Shown here: positions 18,900-31,900 of the stretch, piece by piece
Numbering within the stretch: the first letter of the stretch is position 1
Layout of the letters: every line of letters starts with the position of its first letter
The notes under the pieces: model-generated
Databases searched by the model: none
Told to the model about the DNA's origin: nothing
The model's input: only the letters and a program-made list of their open reading frames with translations
Made by a program: the position numbers and the translations under genes
Source of the DNA: Aradus depressus
Lineage: Eukaryota; Arthropoda; Insecta; Hemiptera; Aradidae
Direction: 5' to 3'
Length of the DNA stretch: 64,000 nt
Assembly (NCBI GenBank): GCA_963662175.1
Contig: OY759222.1
Span: 2,152,713-2,216,712, forward strand

Positions 18900-21800
18900 A
18901 GGTTGTGCGGGAGAGGGGGGGGGGGGAAGCATAAAATAAGTGATTGCTCATTAACGAATGATTGTATTTGCATAGAATTTAAAAAATAAAACTCTTATAA
19001 GCCCGATTGAAAAACGGACTATGTGGCGTCTCAAAATTGTAAAGAGGGAGTAGGTTGTGCGGGAGAGGGGGGGGGGGAAGCATAAAATAAGTGATTGCTC
19101 ATTAACGAATGATTGTATTTGCATAGAATTTAAAAAATAAAACTCTTATAAGCCCGATTGAAAAACGGACTATGTAGCGTCTCAAAATTGTGAAAAGGGG
19201 GTAGGTTGTGCGGGAGAGGGGGGGGGGAAGCATAAAATAAGTGATTGCTCATTAACGAATGATTGTATTTGCATAGAATTTAAAAAATAAAACTCTTATA
19301 AGCCCGATTGAAAAACGCACTATGTGGCGTCTCAAAATTGTGAAAAGGGGGTAGGTTGTACGGGCTGGGGGGTGGGGAGCATAAAATGAGTGAAAGCTCA
19401 TTAACGAATGATTGTATTTGCATAGAATTTAAAAAATAAAACTCTTATAAGCCCGATTGAAAACCGGACTATGTGGCGTCTCAAAATTGTGAAGAGGGGG
19501 TAGGTTGTGCGGGAGAGGGGGGGGGGGGAAGCATAAAATAAGTGATTGCTCATTAACGAATGATTGTATTTGCATAGAATTTAAAAAATAAAACTCTTAT
19601 AAGCCCGATTGAAAAACGGACTATGTGGCGTCTCAAAATTGTGAAGAGGGGGTAGGTTGTGCGGGAGAGGGGGGGGGGGGAAGCATAAAATAAGTGATTG
19701 CTCATTAACGAATGATTGTATTTGCATAGAATTTAAAAAATAAAACTCTTATAAGCCCGATTGAAAAACGGACTATGTGGCGTCTCAAAATTGTGAAGAG
19801 GGGGTAGGTTGTGCGGGAGAGGGGGGGGGGAAGCATAAAATAAGTGATTGCTCATTAACGAATGATTGTATTTGCATAGAATTTAAAAAATAAAACTCTT
19901 ATAAGCCCGATTGAAAAACGGACTATGTGGCGTCTCAAAATTGTGAAGAGGGGGTAGGTTGTGCGGGAGAGGGGGGGGGGAAGCATAAAATAAGTGATTG
20001 CTCATTAACGAATGATTGTATTTGCATAGAATTTAAAAAATAAAACTCTTATAAGCCCGATTGAAAAACGGACTATGTGGCGTCTCAAAATTGTGAAGAG
20101 GGGGTAGGTTGTGCGGGAGAGGGGGGGGGGAAGCATAAAATAAGTGATTGCTCATTAACGAATGATTGTATTTGCATAGAATTTAAAAAATAAAACTCTT
20201 ATAAGCCCGATTGAAAAACGGACTATGTGGCGTCTCAAAATTGTGAAGAGGGGGTAGGTTGTGCGGGAGAGGGGGGGGGGGGAAGCATAAAATAAGTGAT
20301 TGCTCATTAACGAATGATTGTATTTGCATAGAATTTAAAAAATAAAACTCTTATAAGCCCGATTGAAAAACGGACTATGTGGCGTCTCAAAATTGTGAAG
20401 AGGAGGTAGGTTGTGCGGGAGAGGGGGGGGGGAAGCATAAAATAAGTGATTGCTCATTAACGAATGATTGTATTTGCATAGAATTTAAAAAATAAAACTC
20501 TTATAAGCCCGATTGAAAAACGGACTATGTGGCGTCTCAAAATTGTAAAGAGGGAGTAGGTTGTGCGGGAGAGGGGGGGGGGGGAAGCATAAAATAAGTG
20601 ATTGCTCATTAACGAATGATTGTATTTGCATAGAATTTAAAAAATAAAACTCTTATAAGCCCGATTGAAAAACGGACTATGTGGCGTCTCAAAATTGTGA
20701 AAAGGGGGTAGGTTGTGCGGGAGAGGGGGGGGGGGAAGCATAAAAGAAGTGATTGCTCATTAACGAATGATTGTATTTGCATAGAATTTAAAAAATAAAA
20801 CTCTTATAAGCCCGATTGAAAAACGGACTATGTGGCGTCTCAAAATTGTGAAAACGGGGTAGGTTGTACGGGCTGGGGGGTGGGGAGCATAAAATGAGTG
20901 AAAGCTCATTAACGAATGATTGTATTTGCATAGAATTTAAAAAATAAAACTCTTATAAGCCCGATTGAAAACCGGACTATGTGGCGTCTCAAAATTGTGA
21001 AGAGGGGGTAGGTTGTGCGGGAGAGGGGTGGGGGAAGCATAAAATAAGTGATTGCTCATTAATGAATGATTGTATTTGCATAGAATTTAAAAAATAAAAC
21101 TCTTATAAGCCCGATTGAAAAACGGACTATGTGGCGTCTCAAAATTGTGAAGAGGGGGTAGGTTGTACGGGCTGGGGCGGGGGGGGGGGGAGCATAAAAT
21201 GAGTGATTGCTCATTAACGAATGATTGTATTTGCATAGAATTTAAAAAATAAAACTCTTATAAGCCCGATTGAAAACCGGACTATGTGGCGTCTCAAAAT
21301 TGTGAAAAGGGGGTAGGTTGTGCGGGAGAGGGGGGGGGGAAGCATAAAATAAGTGATTGCTCATTAACGAATGATTGTATTTGCATAGAATTTAAAAAAT
21401 AAAACTCTTATAAGCCCGATTGAAAAACGGACTATGTGGCGTCTCAAAATTGTGAAGAGGGGGTAGGTTGTGCGGGAGAGGGGGGGGGGGAAGCATAAAA
21501 TAAGTGATTGCTCATTATCGAATGATTGTATTTGCATAGAATTTAAAAAATAAAACTCTTATAAGCCCGATTGAAAAACGGACTATGTGGCGTCTCAAAA
21601 TTGTGAAGAGGGGGTAGGTTGTGCGGGAGAGGGGGGGGGGAAGCATAAAATAAGTGATTGCTCATTAACGAATGATTGTATTTGCATAGAATTTAAAAAA
21701 TAAAACTCTTATAAGCCCGATTGAAAAACGGACTATGTGGCGTCTCAAAATTGTGAAGAGGGGGTAGGTTGTGCGGGAGAGGGGGGGGGAAGCATAAAAT

Positions 21801-24800
21801 AAGTGATTGCTCATTAACGAATGATTGTATTTGCATAGAATTTAAAAAATAAAACTCTTATAAGGCCAATTGAAAAACGGACTATGTGGCGTCTCAAAAT
21901 TGTGAAGAGGGGGTAGGTTGTGCGGGAGAGGGGGGGGGGGGGAAGCATAAAATAAGTGATTGCTCATTAACGAATGATTGTATTTGCATAGAATTTAAAA
22001 AATAAAACTCTTATAAGCCCGATTGAAAAACGGACTATGTGGCGTCTCAAAATTGTGAAGAGGGGGTAGGTTGTGCGGGAGAGGGGGGGGGGAAGCATAA
22101 AATAAGTGATTGCTCATTAACGAATGATTGTATTTGCATAGAATTTAAAAAATAAAACTCTTATAAGCCCGATTGAAAAACGGACTATGTGGCGTCTCAA
22201 AATTGTGAAGAGGAGGTAGGTTGTGCGGGAGAGGGGGGGGGGGGAAGCATAAAATAAGTGATTGCTCATTAACGAATGATTGTATTTGCATAGAATTTAA
22301 AAAATAAAACTCTTATAAGCCCGATTGAAAAACGGACTATGTGGCGTCTCAAAATTGTAAAGAGGGAGTAGGTTGTGCGGGAGAGGGGGGGGGGGAAGCA
22401 TAAAATAAGTGATTGCTCATTAACGAATGATTGTATTTGCATAGAATTTAAAAAATAAAACTCTTATAAGCCCGATTGAAAAACGGACTATGTGGCGTCT
22501 CAAAATTGTGAAAAGGGGGTAGGTTGTGCGGGAGAGGGGGGGGGGGAAGCATAAAATAAGTGATTGCTCATTAACGAATGATTGTATTTGCATAGAATTT
22601 AAAAAATAAAACTCTTATAAGCCCGATTGAAAAACGGACTATGTGGCGTCTCAAAATTGTGAAAAGGGGGTAGGTTGTACGGGCTGGGGGGTGGGGAGCA
22701 TAAAATGAGTGAAAGCTCATTAACGAATGATTGTATTTGCATAGAATTTAAAAAATAAAACTCTTATAAGCCCGATTGAAAACCGGACTATGTGGCGTCT
22801 CAAAATTGTGAAGAGGGGGTAGGTTGTGCGGGAGAGGGGTGGGGGAAGCATAAAATAAGTGATTGCTCATTAATGAATGATTGTATTTGCATAGAATTTA
22901 AAAATAAAACTCTTATAAGCCCGATTGAAAAACGGACTATGTGGCGTCTCAAAATTGTGAAGAGGGGGTAGGTTGTACGGGCTGGGGGGGGGGGAGCATA
23001 AAATGAGTGATTGCTCATTAACGAATGATTGTATTTGCATAGAATTTAAAAAATAAAACTCTTATAAGCCCGATTGAAAACCGGACTATGTGGCGTCTCA
23101 AAATTGTGAAAAGGGGGTAGGTTGTGCGGGAGAGGGGGGGGGGAAGCATAAAATAAGTGATTGCTCATTAACGAATGATTGTATTTGCATAGAATTTAAA
23201 AAATAAAACTCTTATAAGCCCGATTGAAAAACGGACTATGTGGCGTCTCAAAATTGTGAAGAGGGGGTAGGTTGTGCGGAGAGGGGGGGGGGGGAAGCAT
23301 AAAATAAGTGATTGCTCATTAACGAATGATTGTATTTGCATAGGAATTTAAAAATAAAACTCTTATAAGCCCGATTGAAAAACGGGACTATGTGGCGTCT
23401 CAAAATTGTGAAGAGGGGGTAGGTTGTACGGGCTGGGGGGGGGGGGGGAGCATAAAATGAGTGATTGCTCATTAACGAATGATTGTATTTGCATAGAATT
23501 TAAAAAATAAAACTCTTATAAGCCCAATTGAAAACCGGACTATGTGGCGTCTCAAAATTGTGAAGAGGGGGTAGGTTGTGCGGGAGAGGGGGGGGGGGGG
23601 AAGCATAAAATAAGTGATTGCTCATTTAATGAATGATTGTATTTGCATAGAATTTAAAAAATAAAACTCTTATAAGCCCGATTGAAAAACGGACTATGTG
23701 GCGTCTCAAAATTGTGAAGAGGGGGTAGGTTGTACGGGCTGGGGGGGGGGGGGAGCATAAAATGAGTGATTGCTCATTAACGAATGATTGTATTTGCATA
23801 GAATTTAAAAAATAAAACTCTTATAAGCCCGATTGAAAAACGGACTATGTGGCGTCTCAAAATTGTGAAGAGGGGGTAGGTTGTGCGGGAGAGGGGGGGG
23901 GGGAAGCATAAAATAAGTGATTGCTCATTAACGAATGATTGTATTTGCATAGAATTTAAAAAATAAAACTCTTATAAGCCCGATTGAAAAACGGACTATG
24001 TGGCGTCTCAAAATTGTGAAAAGGGGGTAGGTTGTACGGGCTGGGGGGTGGGGAGCATAAAATGAGTGAAAGCTCATTAACGAATGATTGTATTTGCATA
24101 GAATTTAAAAATAAAACTCTTATAAGCCCGATTGAAAACCGGACTATGTGGCGTCTCAAAATTGTGAAGAGGGGGTAGGTTGTGCGGGAGAGGGGGGGGG
24201 GGGAAGCATTAAAATAAGTGATTGCTCATTAACGAATGATTGTATTTGCATAGAATTTAAAAAATAAAACTCTTATAAGCCCGATTGAAAACCGGACTAT
24301 GTGGCGTCTCAAAATTGTGAAAAGGGGGTAGGTTGTGCGGGAGAGGGGGGGGGGAAGCATAAAATAAGTGATTGCTCATTAACGAATGATTGTATTTGCA
24401 TAGAATTTAAAAAATAAAACTCTTATAAGCCCGATTGAAAAACGGACTATGTGGCGTCTCAAAATTGTGAAGAGGGGGTAGGTTGTGCGGGAGAGGGGGG
24501 GGGGGAAGCATAAAATAAGTGATTGCTCATTATCGAATGATTGTATTTGCATAGAATTTAAAAAATAAAACTCTTATAAGCCCGATTGAAAAACGGACTA
24601 TGTGGCGTCTCAAAATTGTGAAGAGGGGGTAGGTTGTGCGGGAGAGGGGGGGGGAAGCATAAAATAAGTGATTGCTCATTAACGAATGATTGTATTTGCA
24701 TAGAATTTAAAAAATAAAACTCTTATAAGCCCGATTGAAAAACGGACTATGTGGCGTCTCAAAATTGTGAAGAGGGGGTAGGTTGTGCGGGAGAGGGGGG

Positions 24801-27000
24801 GGGGGAAGCATAAAATAAGTGATTGCTCATTAACGAATGATTGTATTTGCATAGAATTTAAAAAATAAAACTCTTATAAGCCCAATTGAAAAACGGACTA
24901 TGTGGCGTCTCAAAATTGTGAAGAGGGGGTAGGTTGTGCGGGAGAGGGGGGGGGGAAGCATAAAATAAGTGATTGCTCATTAACGAATGATTGTATTTGC
25001 ATAGAATTTAAAAAATAAAACTCTTATAAGCCCGATTGAAAAACGGACTATGTGGCGTCTCAAAATTGTGAAAAGGGGGTAGGTTGTGCGGGAGAGGGGG
25101 GGGGGGGAAGCATAAAATAAGTGATTGCTCATTAACGAATGATTGTATTTGCATAGAATTTAAAAAATAAAACTCTTATAAGCCCGATTGAAAAACGGAC
25201 TATGTGGCGTCTCAAAATTGTGAAAAGGGGGTAGGTTGTACGGGCTGGGGGGTGGGGAGCATAAAATGAGTGAAAGCTCATTAACGAATGATTGTATTTG
25301 CATAGAATTTAAAAAATAAAACTCTTATAAGCCCGATTGAAAACCGGACTATGTGGCGTCTCAAAATTGTGAAGAGGGGGTAGGTTGTGCGGGAGAGGGG
25401 GGGGGGGGAAGCATAAAATAAGTGATTGCTCATTAACGAATGATTGTATTTGCATAGAATTTAAAAAATAAAACTCTTATAAGCCCGATTGAAAAACGGA
25501 CTATGTGGCGTCTCAAAATTGTGAAGAGGGGGTAGGTTGTGCGGGAGAGGGGGGGGGGAAGCATAAAATAAGTGATTGCTCATTAACGAATGATTGTATT
25601 TGCATAGAATTTAAAAAATAAAACTCTTATAAGCCCGATTGAAAAACGGACTATGTGGCGTCTCAAAATTGTGAAGAGGGGGTAGGTTGTGCGGGAGAGG
25701 GGGGGGGGGGAAGCATAAAATAAGTGATTGCTCATTAACGAATGATTGTATTTGCATAGAATTTAAAAAATAAAACTCTTATAAGCCCGATTGAAAAACG
25801 GACTATGTGGCGTCTCAAAATTGTGAAGAGGGGGTAGGTTGTGCGGGAGAGGGGGGGGGGAAGCATAAAATAAGTGATTGCTCATTAACGAATGATTGTA
25901 TTTGCATAGAATTTAAAAAATAAAACTCTTATAAGCCCGATTGAAAAACGGACTATGTGGCGTCTCAAAATTGTGAAGAGGAGGTAGGTTGTGCGGGAGA
26001 GGGGGGGGGGGGGAAGCATAAAATAAGTGATTGCTCATTAACGAATGATTGTATTTGCATAGAATTTAAAAAATAAAACTCTTATAAGCCCGATTGAAAA
26101 ACGGACTATGTGGCGTCTCAAAATTGTAAAGAGGGAGTAGGTTGTGCGGGAGAGGGGGGGGGGGAAGCATAAAATAAGTGATTGCTCATTAACGAATGAT
26201 TGTATTTGCATAGAATTTAAAAAATAAAACTCTTATAAGCCCGAGTGAAAAACGGACTATGTGGCGTCTCAAAATTGTGAAAAGGGGGTAGGTTGTGCGG
26301 GAGAGGGGGGGGGGAAGCATAAAATAAGTGATTGCTCATTAACGAATGATTGTATTTGCATAGAATTTAAAAAATAAAACTCTTATAAGCCCGATTGAAA
26401 AACGGACTATGTGGCGTCTCAAAATTGTGAAAAGGGGGTAGGTTGTACGGGCTGGGGGGTGGGGAGCATAAAATGAGTGAAAGCTCATTAACGAATGATT
26501 GTATTTGCATAGAATTTAAAAAATAAAACTCTTATAAGCCCGATTGAAAACCGGACTATGTGGCGTCTCAAAATTGTGAAGAGGGGGTAGGTTGTGCGGG
26601 AGAGGGGTGGGGGAAGCATAAAATAAGTGATTGCTCATTAATGAATGATTGTATTTGCATAGAATTTAAAAAATAAAACTCTTATAAGCCCGATTGAAAA
26701 ACGGACTATGTGGCGTCTCAAAATTGTGAAGAGGGGGTAGGTTGTACGGGCTGGGGGGGGGGGGAGCATAAAATGAGTGATTGCTCATTAACGAATGATT
26801 GTATTTGCATAGAATTTAAAAAATAAAACTCTTATAAGCCCGATTGAAAACCGGACTATGTGGCGTCTCAAAATTGTGAAAAGGGGGTAGGTTGTGCGGG
26901 AGAGGGGGGGGGGGGGAAGCATAAAATAAGTGATTGCTCATTAACGAATGATTGTATTTGCATAGAATTTAAAAAATAAAACTCTTATAAGCCCGATTGA
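18900..27000. repeat. Higher-order repeat zone within the satellite
   Basis: A diagnostic variant, GAGTGAAAGCTC, recurs near 19389, 20897, 22711, 24066, 25270 and 26478, that is every 8 to 12 monomers (about 1.2, 1.36, 1.5 and 1.8 kb). A second marker, ATTGTAAAGAGGGAG, recurs near 19038, 20550, 22351 and 26122 at matching offsets. This shows duplication of multi-monomer blocks. Boundaries are approximate. Confidence 0.7.
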
Positions 27001-28999
27001 AAAACGGACTATGTGGCGTCTCAAAATTGTGAAGAGGGGGTAGGTTGTGCGGGAGAGGGGGGGGGGAAGCATAAAATAAGTGATTGCTCATTAACGAATG
27101 ATTGTATTTGCATAGAATTTAAAAAATAAAACTCTTATAAGCCCGATTGAAAAACGGACTATGTGGCGTCTCAAAATTGTGAAGAGGGGGTAGGTTGTAC
27201 GGGCTGGGGGGGGGGGGGGGAGCATAAAATGAGTGATTGCTCATTAACGAATGATTGTATTTGCATAGAATTTAAAAAATAAAACTCTTATAAGCCCAAT
27301 TGAAAACCGGACTATGTGGCGTCTCAAAATTGTGAAGAGGGGGTAGGTTGTGCGGGAGAGGGGGGGGGGAAGCATAAAATAAGTGATTGCTCATTAATGA
27401 ATGATTGTATTTGCATAGAATTTAAAAAATAAAACTCTTATAAGCCCGATTGAAAAACGGACTATGTGGCGTCTCAAAATTGTGAAGAGGGGGTAGGTTG
27501 TACGGGCTGGGGGGGGGGGGAGCATAAAATGAGTGATTGCTCATTAACGAATGATTGTATTTGCATAGAATTTAAAAAATAAAACTCTTATAAGCCCGAT
27601 TGAAAACCGGACTATGTGGCGTCTCAAAATTGTGAAGAGGGGGTAGGTTGTGCGGGAGAGGGGGGGGGGAAGCATAAAATAAGTGATTGCTCATTAACGA
27701 ATGATTGTATTTGCATAGAATTTAAAAAATAAAACTCTTATAAGCCCGATTGAAAAACGGACTATGTGGCGTCTCAAAATTGTGAAGAGGGGGTAGGTTG
27801 TGCGGGAGAGGGGGGGGGGGGGAAGCATAAAATAAGTGATTGCTCATTAACGAATGATTGTATTTGCATAGAATTTAAAAAATAAAACTCTTATAAGCCC
27901 GATTGAAAAACGGACTATGTGGCGTCTCAAAATTGTGAAGAGGGGGTAGGTTGTACGGGCTGGGGGGGGGGGGGAGCTTAAAATGAGTGATTGCTCATTA
28001 ACGAATGATTGTATTTGCATAGAATTTAAAAAATAAAACTCTTATAAGCCCGATTGAAAACCGGACTATGTGGCGTCTCAAAATTGTGAAGAGGGGGTAG
28101 GTTGTGCGGGAGAGGGGGGGGGGGAAGCATAAAATAAGTGATTGCTCATTAACGAATGATTGTATTTGCATAGAATTTAAAAAATAAAACTCTTATAAGC
28201 CCGATTGAAAAACGGACTATGTGGCGTCTCAAAATTGTGAAGAGGGGGTAGGTTGTGCGGGAGAGGGGGGGGGGAAGCATAAAATAAGTGATTGCTCATT
28301 AACGAATGATTGTATTTGCATAGAATTTAAAAAATAAAACTCTTATAAGCCCGATTGAAAAACGGACTATGTGGCGTCTCAAAATTGTGAAGAGGGGGTA
28401 GGTTGTACGGGAGAGGGGGGGGGGAAGCATAAAATAAGTGATTGCTCATTAACGAATGATTGTATTTGCATAGAATTTAAAAAATAAAACTCTTATAAGC
28501 CCGATTGAAAAACGGACTATGTGGCGTCTCAAAATTGTGAAGAGGGGGTAGGTTGTGCGGGAGAGGGGGGGGGGGGAAGCATAAAATAAGTGATTGCTCA
28601 TTAACGAATGATTGTATTTGCATAGAATTTAAAAAATAAAACTCTTATAAGCCCGATTGAAAAACGGACTATGTGGCGTCTCAAAATTGTGAAGAGGGGG
28701 TAGGTTGTGCGGGAGAGGGGGGGGGGGAAGCATAAAATAAGTGATTGCTCATTAACGAATGATTGTATTTGCATAGAATTTAAAAAATAAAACTCTTATA
28801 AGCCCGATTGAAAAACGGACTATGTGGCGTCTCAAAATTGTGAAGAGGGGGTAGGTTGTGCGGGAGAGGGGGGGGGGAAGCATAAAATAAGTGATTGCTC
28901 ATTAACGAATGATTGTATTTGCATAGAATTTAAAAAATAAAACTCTTATAAGCCCGATTGAAAAACGGACTATGTGGCGTCTCAAAATTGTGAAGAGGG

Positions 29000-31900
29000 G
29001 GTAGGTTGTGCGGGAGAGGGGGGGGGATGCATAAAATAAGTGATTGCTCATTAACGAATGATTGTATTTGCATAGAATTTAAAAAATAAAACTCTTATAA
29101 GCCCGATTGAAAACCGGACTATGTGGCGTCTCAAAATTGTGAAGAGGGAGTAGGTTGTGCGGGAGAGGGGGGGGGAGCATAAAATAAGTGATTGCACATT
29201 AACGAATGATTGTATTTGCATAGAATTTAAAAAATAAAACTCTTATAAGCCCGATTGAAAACCGGACTATGTGGCGTCTCAAAATTGTGAAGAGGGGGTA
29301 GGTTGTGCGAGAGAGGGGGGGGGGAAGCATAAAATAAGTGATTGCTCATTAACGAATGATTGTATTTTCATAGAATTTAAAAAATAAAACTCTTATAAGC
29401 CCGATTGAAAACCGGACTATGTGGCGTCTCAAAATTGTGAAGAGGGGGTAGGTTGTGCGTGAGAGGGGGGGGGGGGAGCATAAAATAAGTGATTGCTCAT
29501 TAATGAATGATTGTATTTGCATAGAATTTAAAAAATAAAACTCTTATAAGCCCGATTGAAAACCGGACTATGTGGCGTCTCAAAATTGTGAAGAGGGGGT
29601 AGGTTGTGCGAGAGGGGGGGGGGGGGAAGCATAAAATAAGTGATTGCTCATTAACGAATGATTGTATTTCCATAGAATTTAAAAAATAAAGCTCTTATAA
29701 GCCCGATTGAAAACCGGACTATGTGGCGTCTCAAAATTGTGAAGAGGGGGTAGGTTGTGCGAGAGAGGGGGGGGGGGAGCATAAAATAAGTGATTGCTCA
29801 TTATTGAATGATTGTATTTGCATAGAATTTATAAAATAAAACTTTTATAAGCCCGATTGAAAACCGGACTATGTGGCGTCTCAAAATTGTGAAGAGGGGG
29901 TAGGTTGTGCGAGAGGGGGGGGGGGAAGCATAAAATAAGTGATTGCTCATTAACGAATGATTGTATTTCCATAGAATTTAAAAAATAAAACTCTTATAAG
30001 CCCGATTGAAAACCGGACTATGTGGCGTCTCAAAATTGTGAAGAGGGGGTAGGTTGTGCGAGAGAGGGGGGGGGGGGAAGCATAAAATAAGTGATTGCTC
30101 ATTAATGAATGATTGTATTTGCATAGAATTTAAAAAATAAAACTCTTATAAGCCCGATTGAAAACCGGACTATGTGGCGTCTCAAAATTGTGAAGAGGGG
30201 GTAGGTTGTGCGGGAGAGGGGGGGGGGGAGCATAAAATAAGTGATTGCACATTAACGAATGATTGTATTTGCATAGAGTTTAAAAAATAAAACTCTTATA
30301 AGCCCGATTGAAAACCGGACTATGTGGCGTCTCAAAATTGTGAAGAGGGGGTAGGTTGTACGGGCTGGGGGGTGGGGAGCATAAAATGAGTGATTGCTCA
30401 TTAACGAATGATTGTATTTGCATAGAATTTAAAAAATAAAACTCTTATAAGCCCGATTGAAAACCGGACTATGTGGCGTCTCAAAATTGTGAAGAGGGGG
30501 TAGGTTGTACGGGAGAGGGGGGGGGGAAGCATAAAATGAGTGATTGCTCATTAACGAATGATTGTATTTGCATAGAATTTAAAAAATAAAACTCTTATAA
30601 GCCCGATTGAAAACCGGACTATGTGGCGTCTCAAAATTGTGAAGAGGGGGTAGGTTGTACGGGCTGGGGGGTGGGGAGCATAAAATGAGTGATTGCTCAT
30701 TAACGAATGATTGTATTTGCATAGAATTTAAAAAATAAAACTCTTATAAGCCCGATTGAAAACCGGACTATGTGGTGTCTCAAAATTGTGAAGAGGGGGT
30801 AGGTTGTGCGGGAGAGGGGGGGGGGAAGCATAAAATAAGTGATTGCTCATTAATGAATGATTGTATTTGCATAGAATTTAAAAAATAAAACTCTTATAAG
30901 CCCGATTGAAAACCGGACTATGTGGCGTCTCAAAATTGTGAAGAGGGGGTAGGTTGTGCGGGAGAAGGGGGGGGGGGGAAAGATAAAATAAGTGATTGCT
31001 CATTAATGAATGATTGTATTTGCATAGAATTTAAAAAATAAAACTCTTATAAGCCCGATTGAAAACCGGACTATGTGGCGTCTCAAAATTGTGAAGAGGG
31101 GGTAGGTTGTGCGAGAGAGGGGGGGGGGGGGAGCATAAACTAAGTGATTGCTCATTAATGAATGATTGTATTTGCATAGAATTTAAAAAATAAAACTCTT
31201 ATAAGCCCGATTGAATAACGGACTATGTGGCGTCTCAAAATTGTGAAGAGGGGGTAGGTGTAGCGAGAGAGGGGGGGGGAAGCATAAAATAAGTGATTGC
31301 TCATTAACGAATGATTGTATTTGCATAGAATTAAAAAAATAACACTCTTATAAGCCCGATTGAAAACCGGACTATGTGGCGTCTCAAAATTGTGAAGAGG
31401 GGGTAGGTTGTGCGTGAGAGGGCGGGGGAGCATAAAATAAGTGATTGCTCATTAATGAATGATTGTATTTGCATAGAATTTAAAAAATAAAACTCTTATA
31501 AGCCCGATTGAAAACCGGACTATGTGGCGTCTCAAAATTGTGAAGAGGGGGTAGGTTGTGCGAGAGGGGGGGGGGGGGGGGGAAGCATAAAATAGGTGAT
31601 TGCTCATTAACGAATGATTGTATTTTCATAGAATTTAAAAAATAAAACTCTTATAAGCTCGATTGAAAACCGGACTATGTGGCGTCTCAAAATTGTGAAG
31701 AGGGGGTAGGTTGTGCGAGAGAGGGGGGGGGGGAAGCATAAAATAAGTGATTGCTCATTAATGAATGTTGTATTTGCATAGAATTAAAAAAAATAAAACT
31801 CTTATAAGCCCGATTGAAAACCGGACTATGTGGCGTCTGAAAATTGTGAAGAGGGGGTAGGTTGTGCGAGAGAGGGGGGGGGGGGGAAGCATAAAATAAG

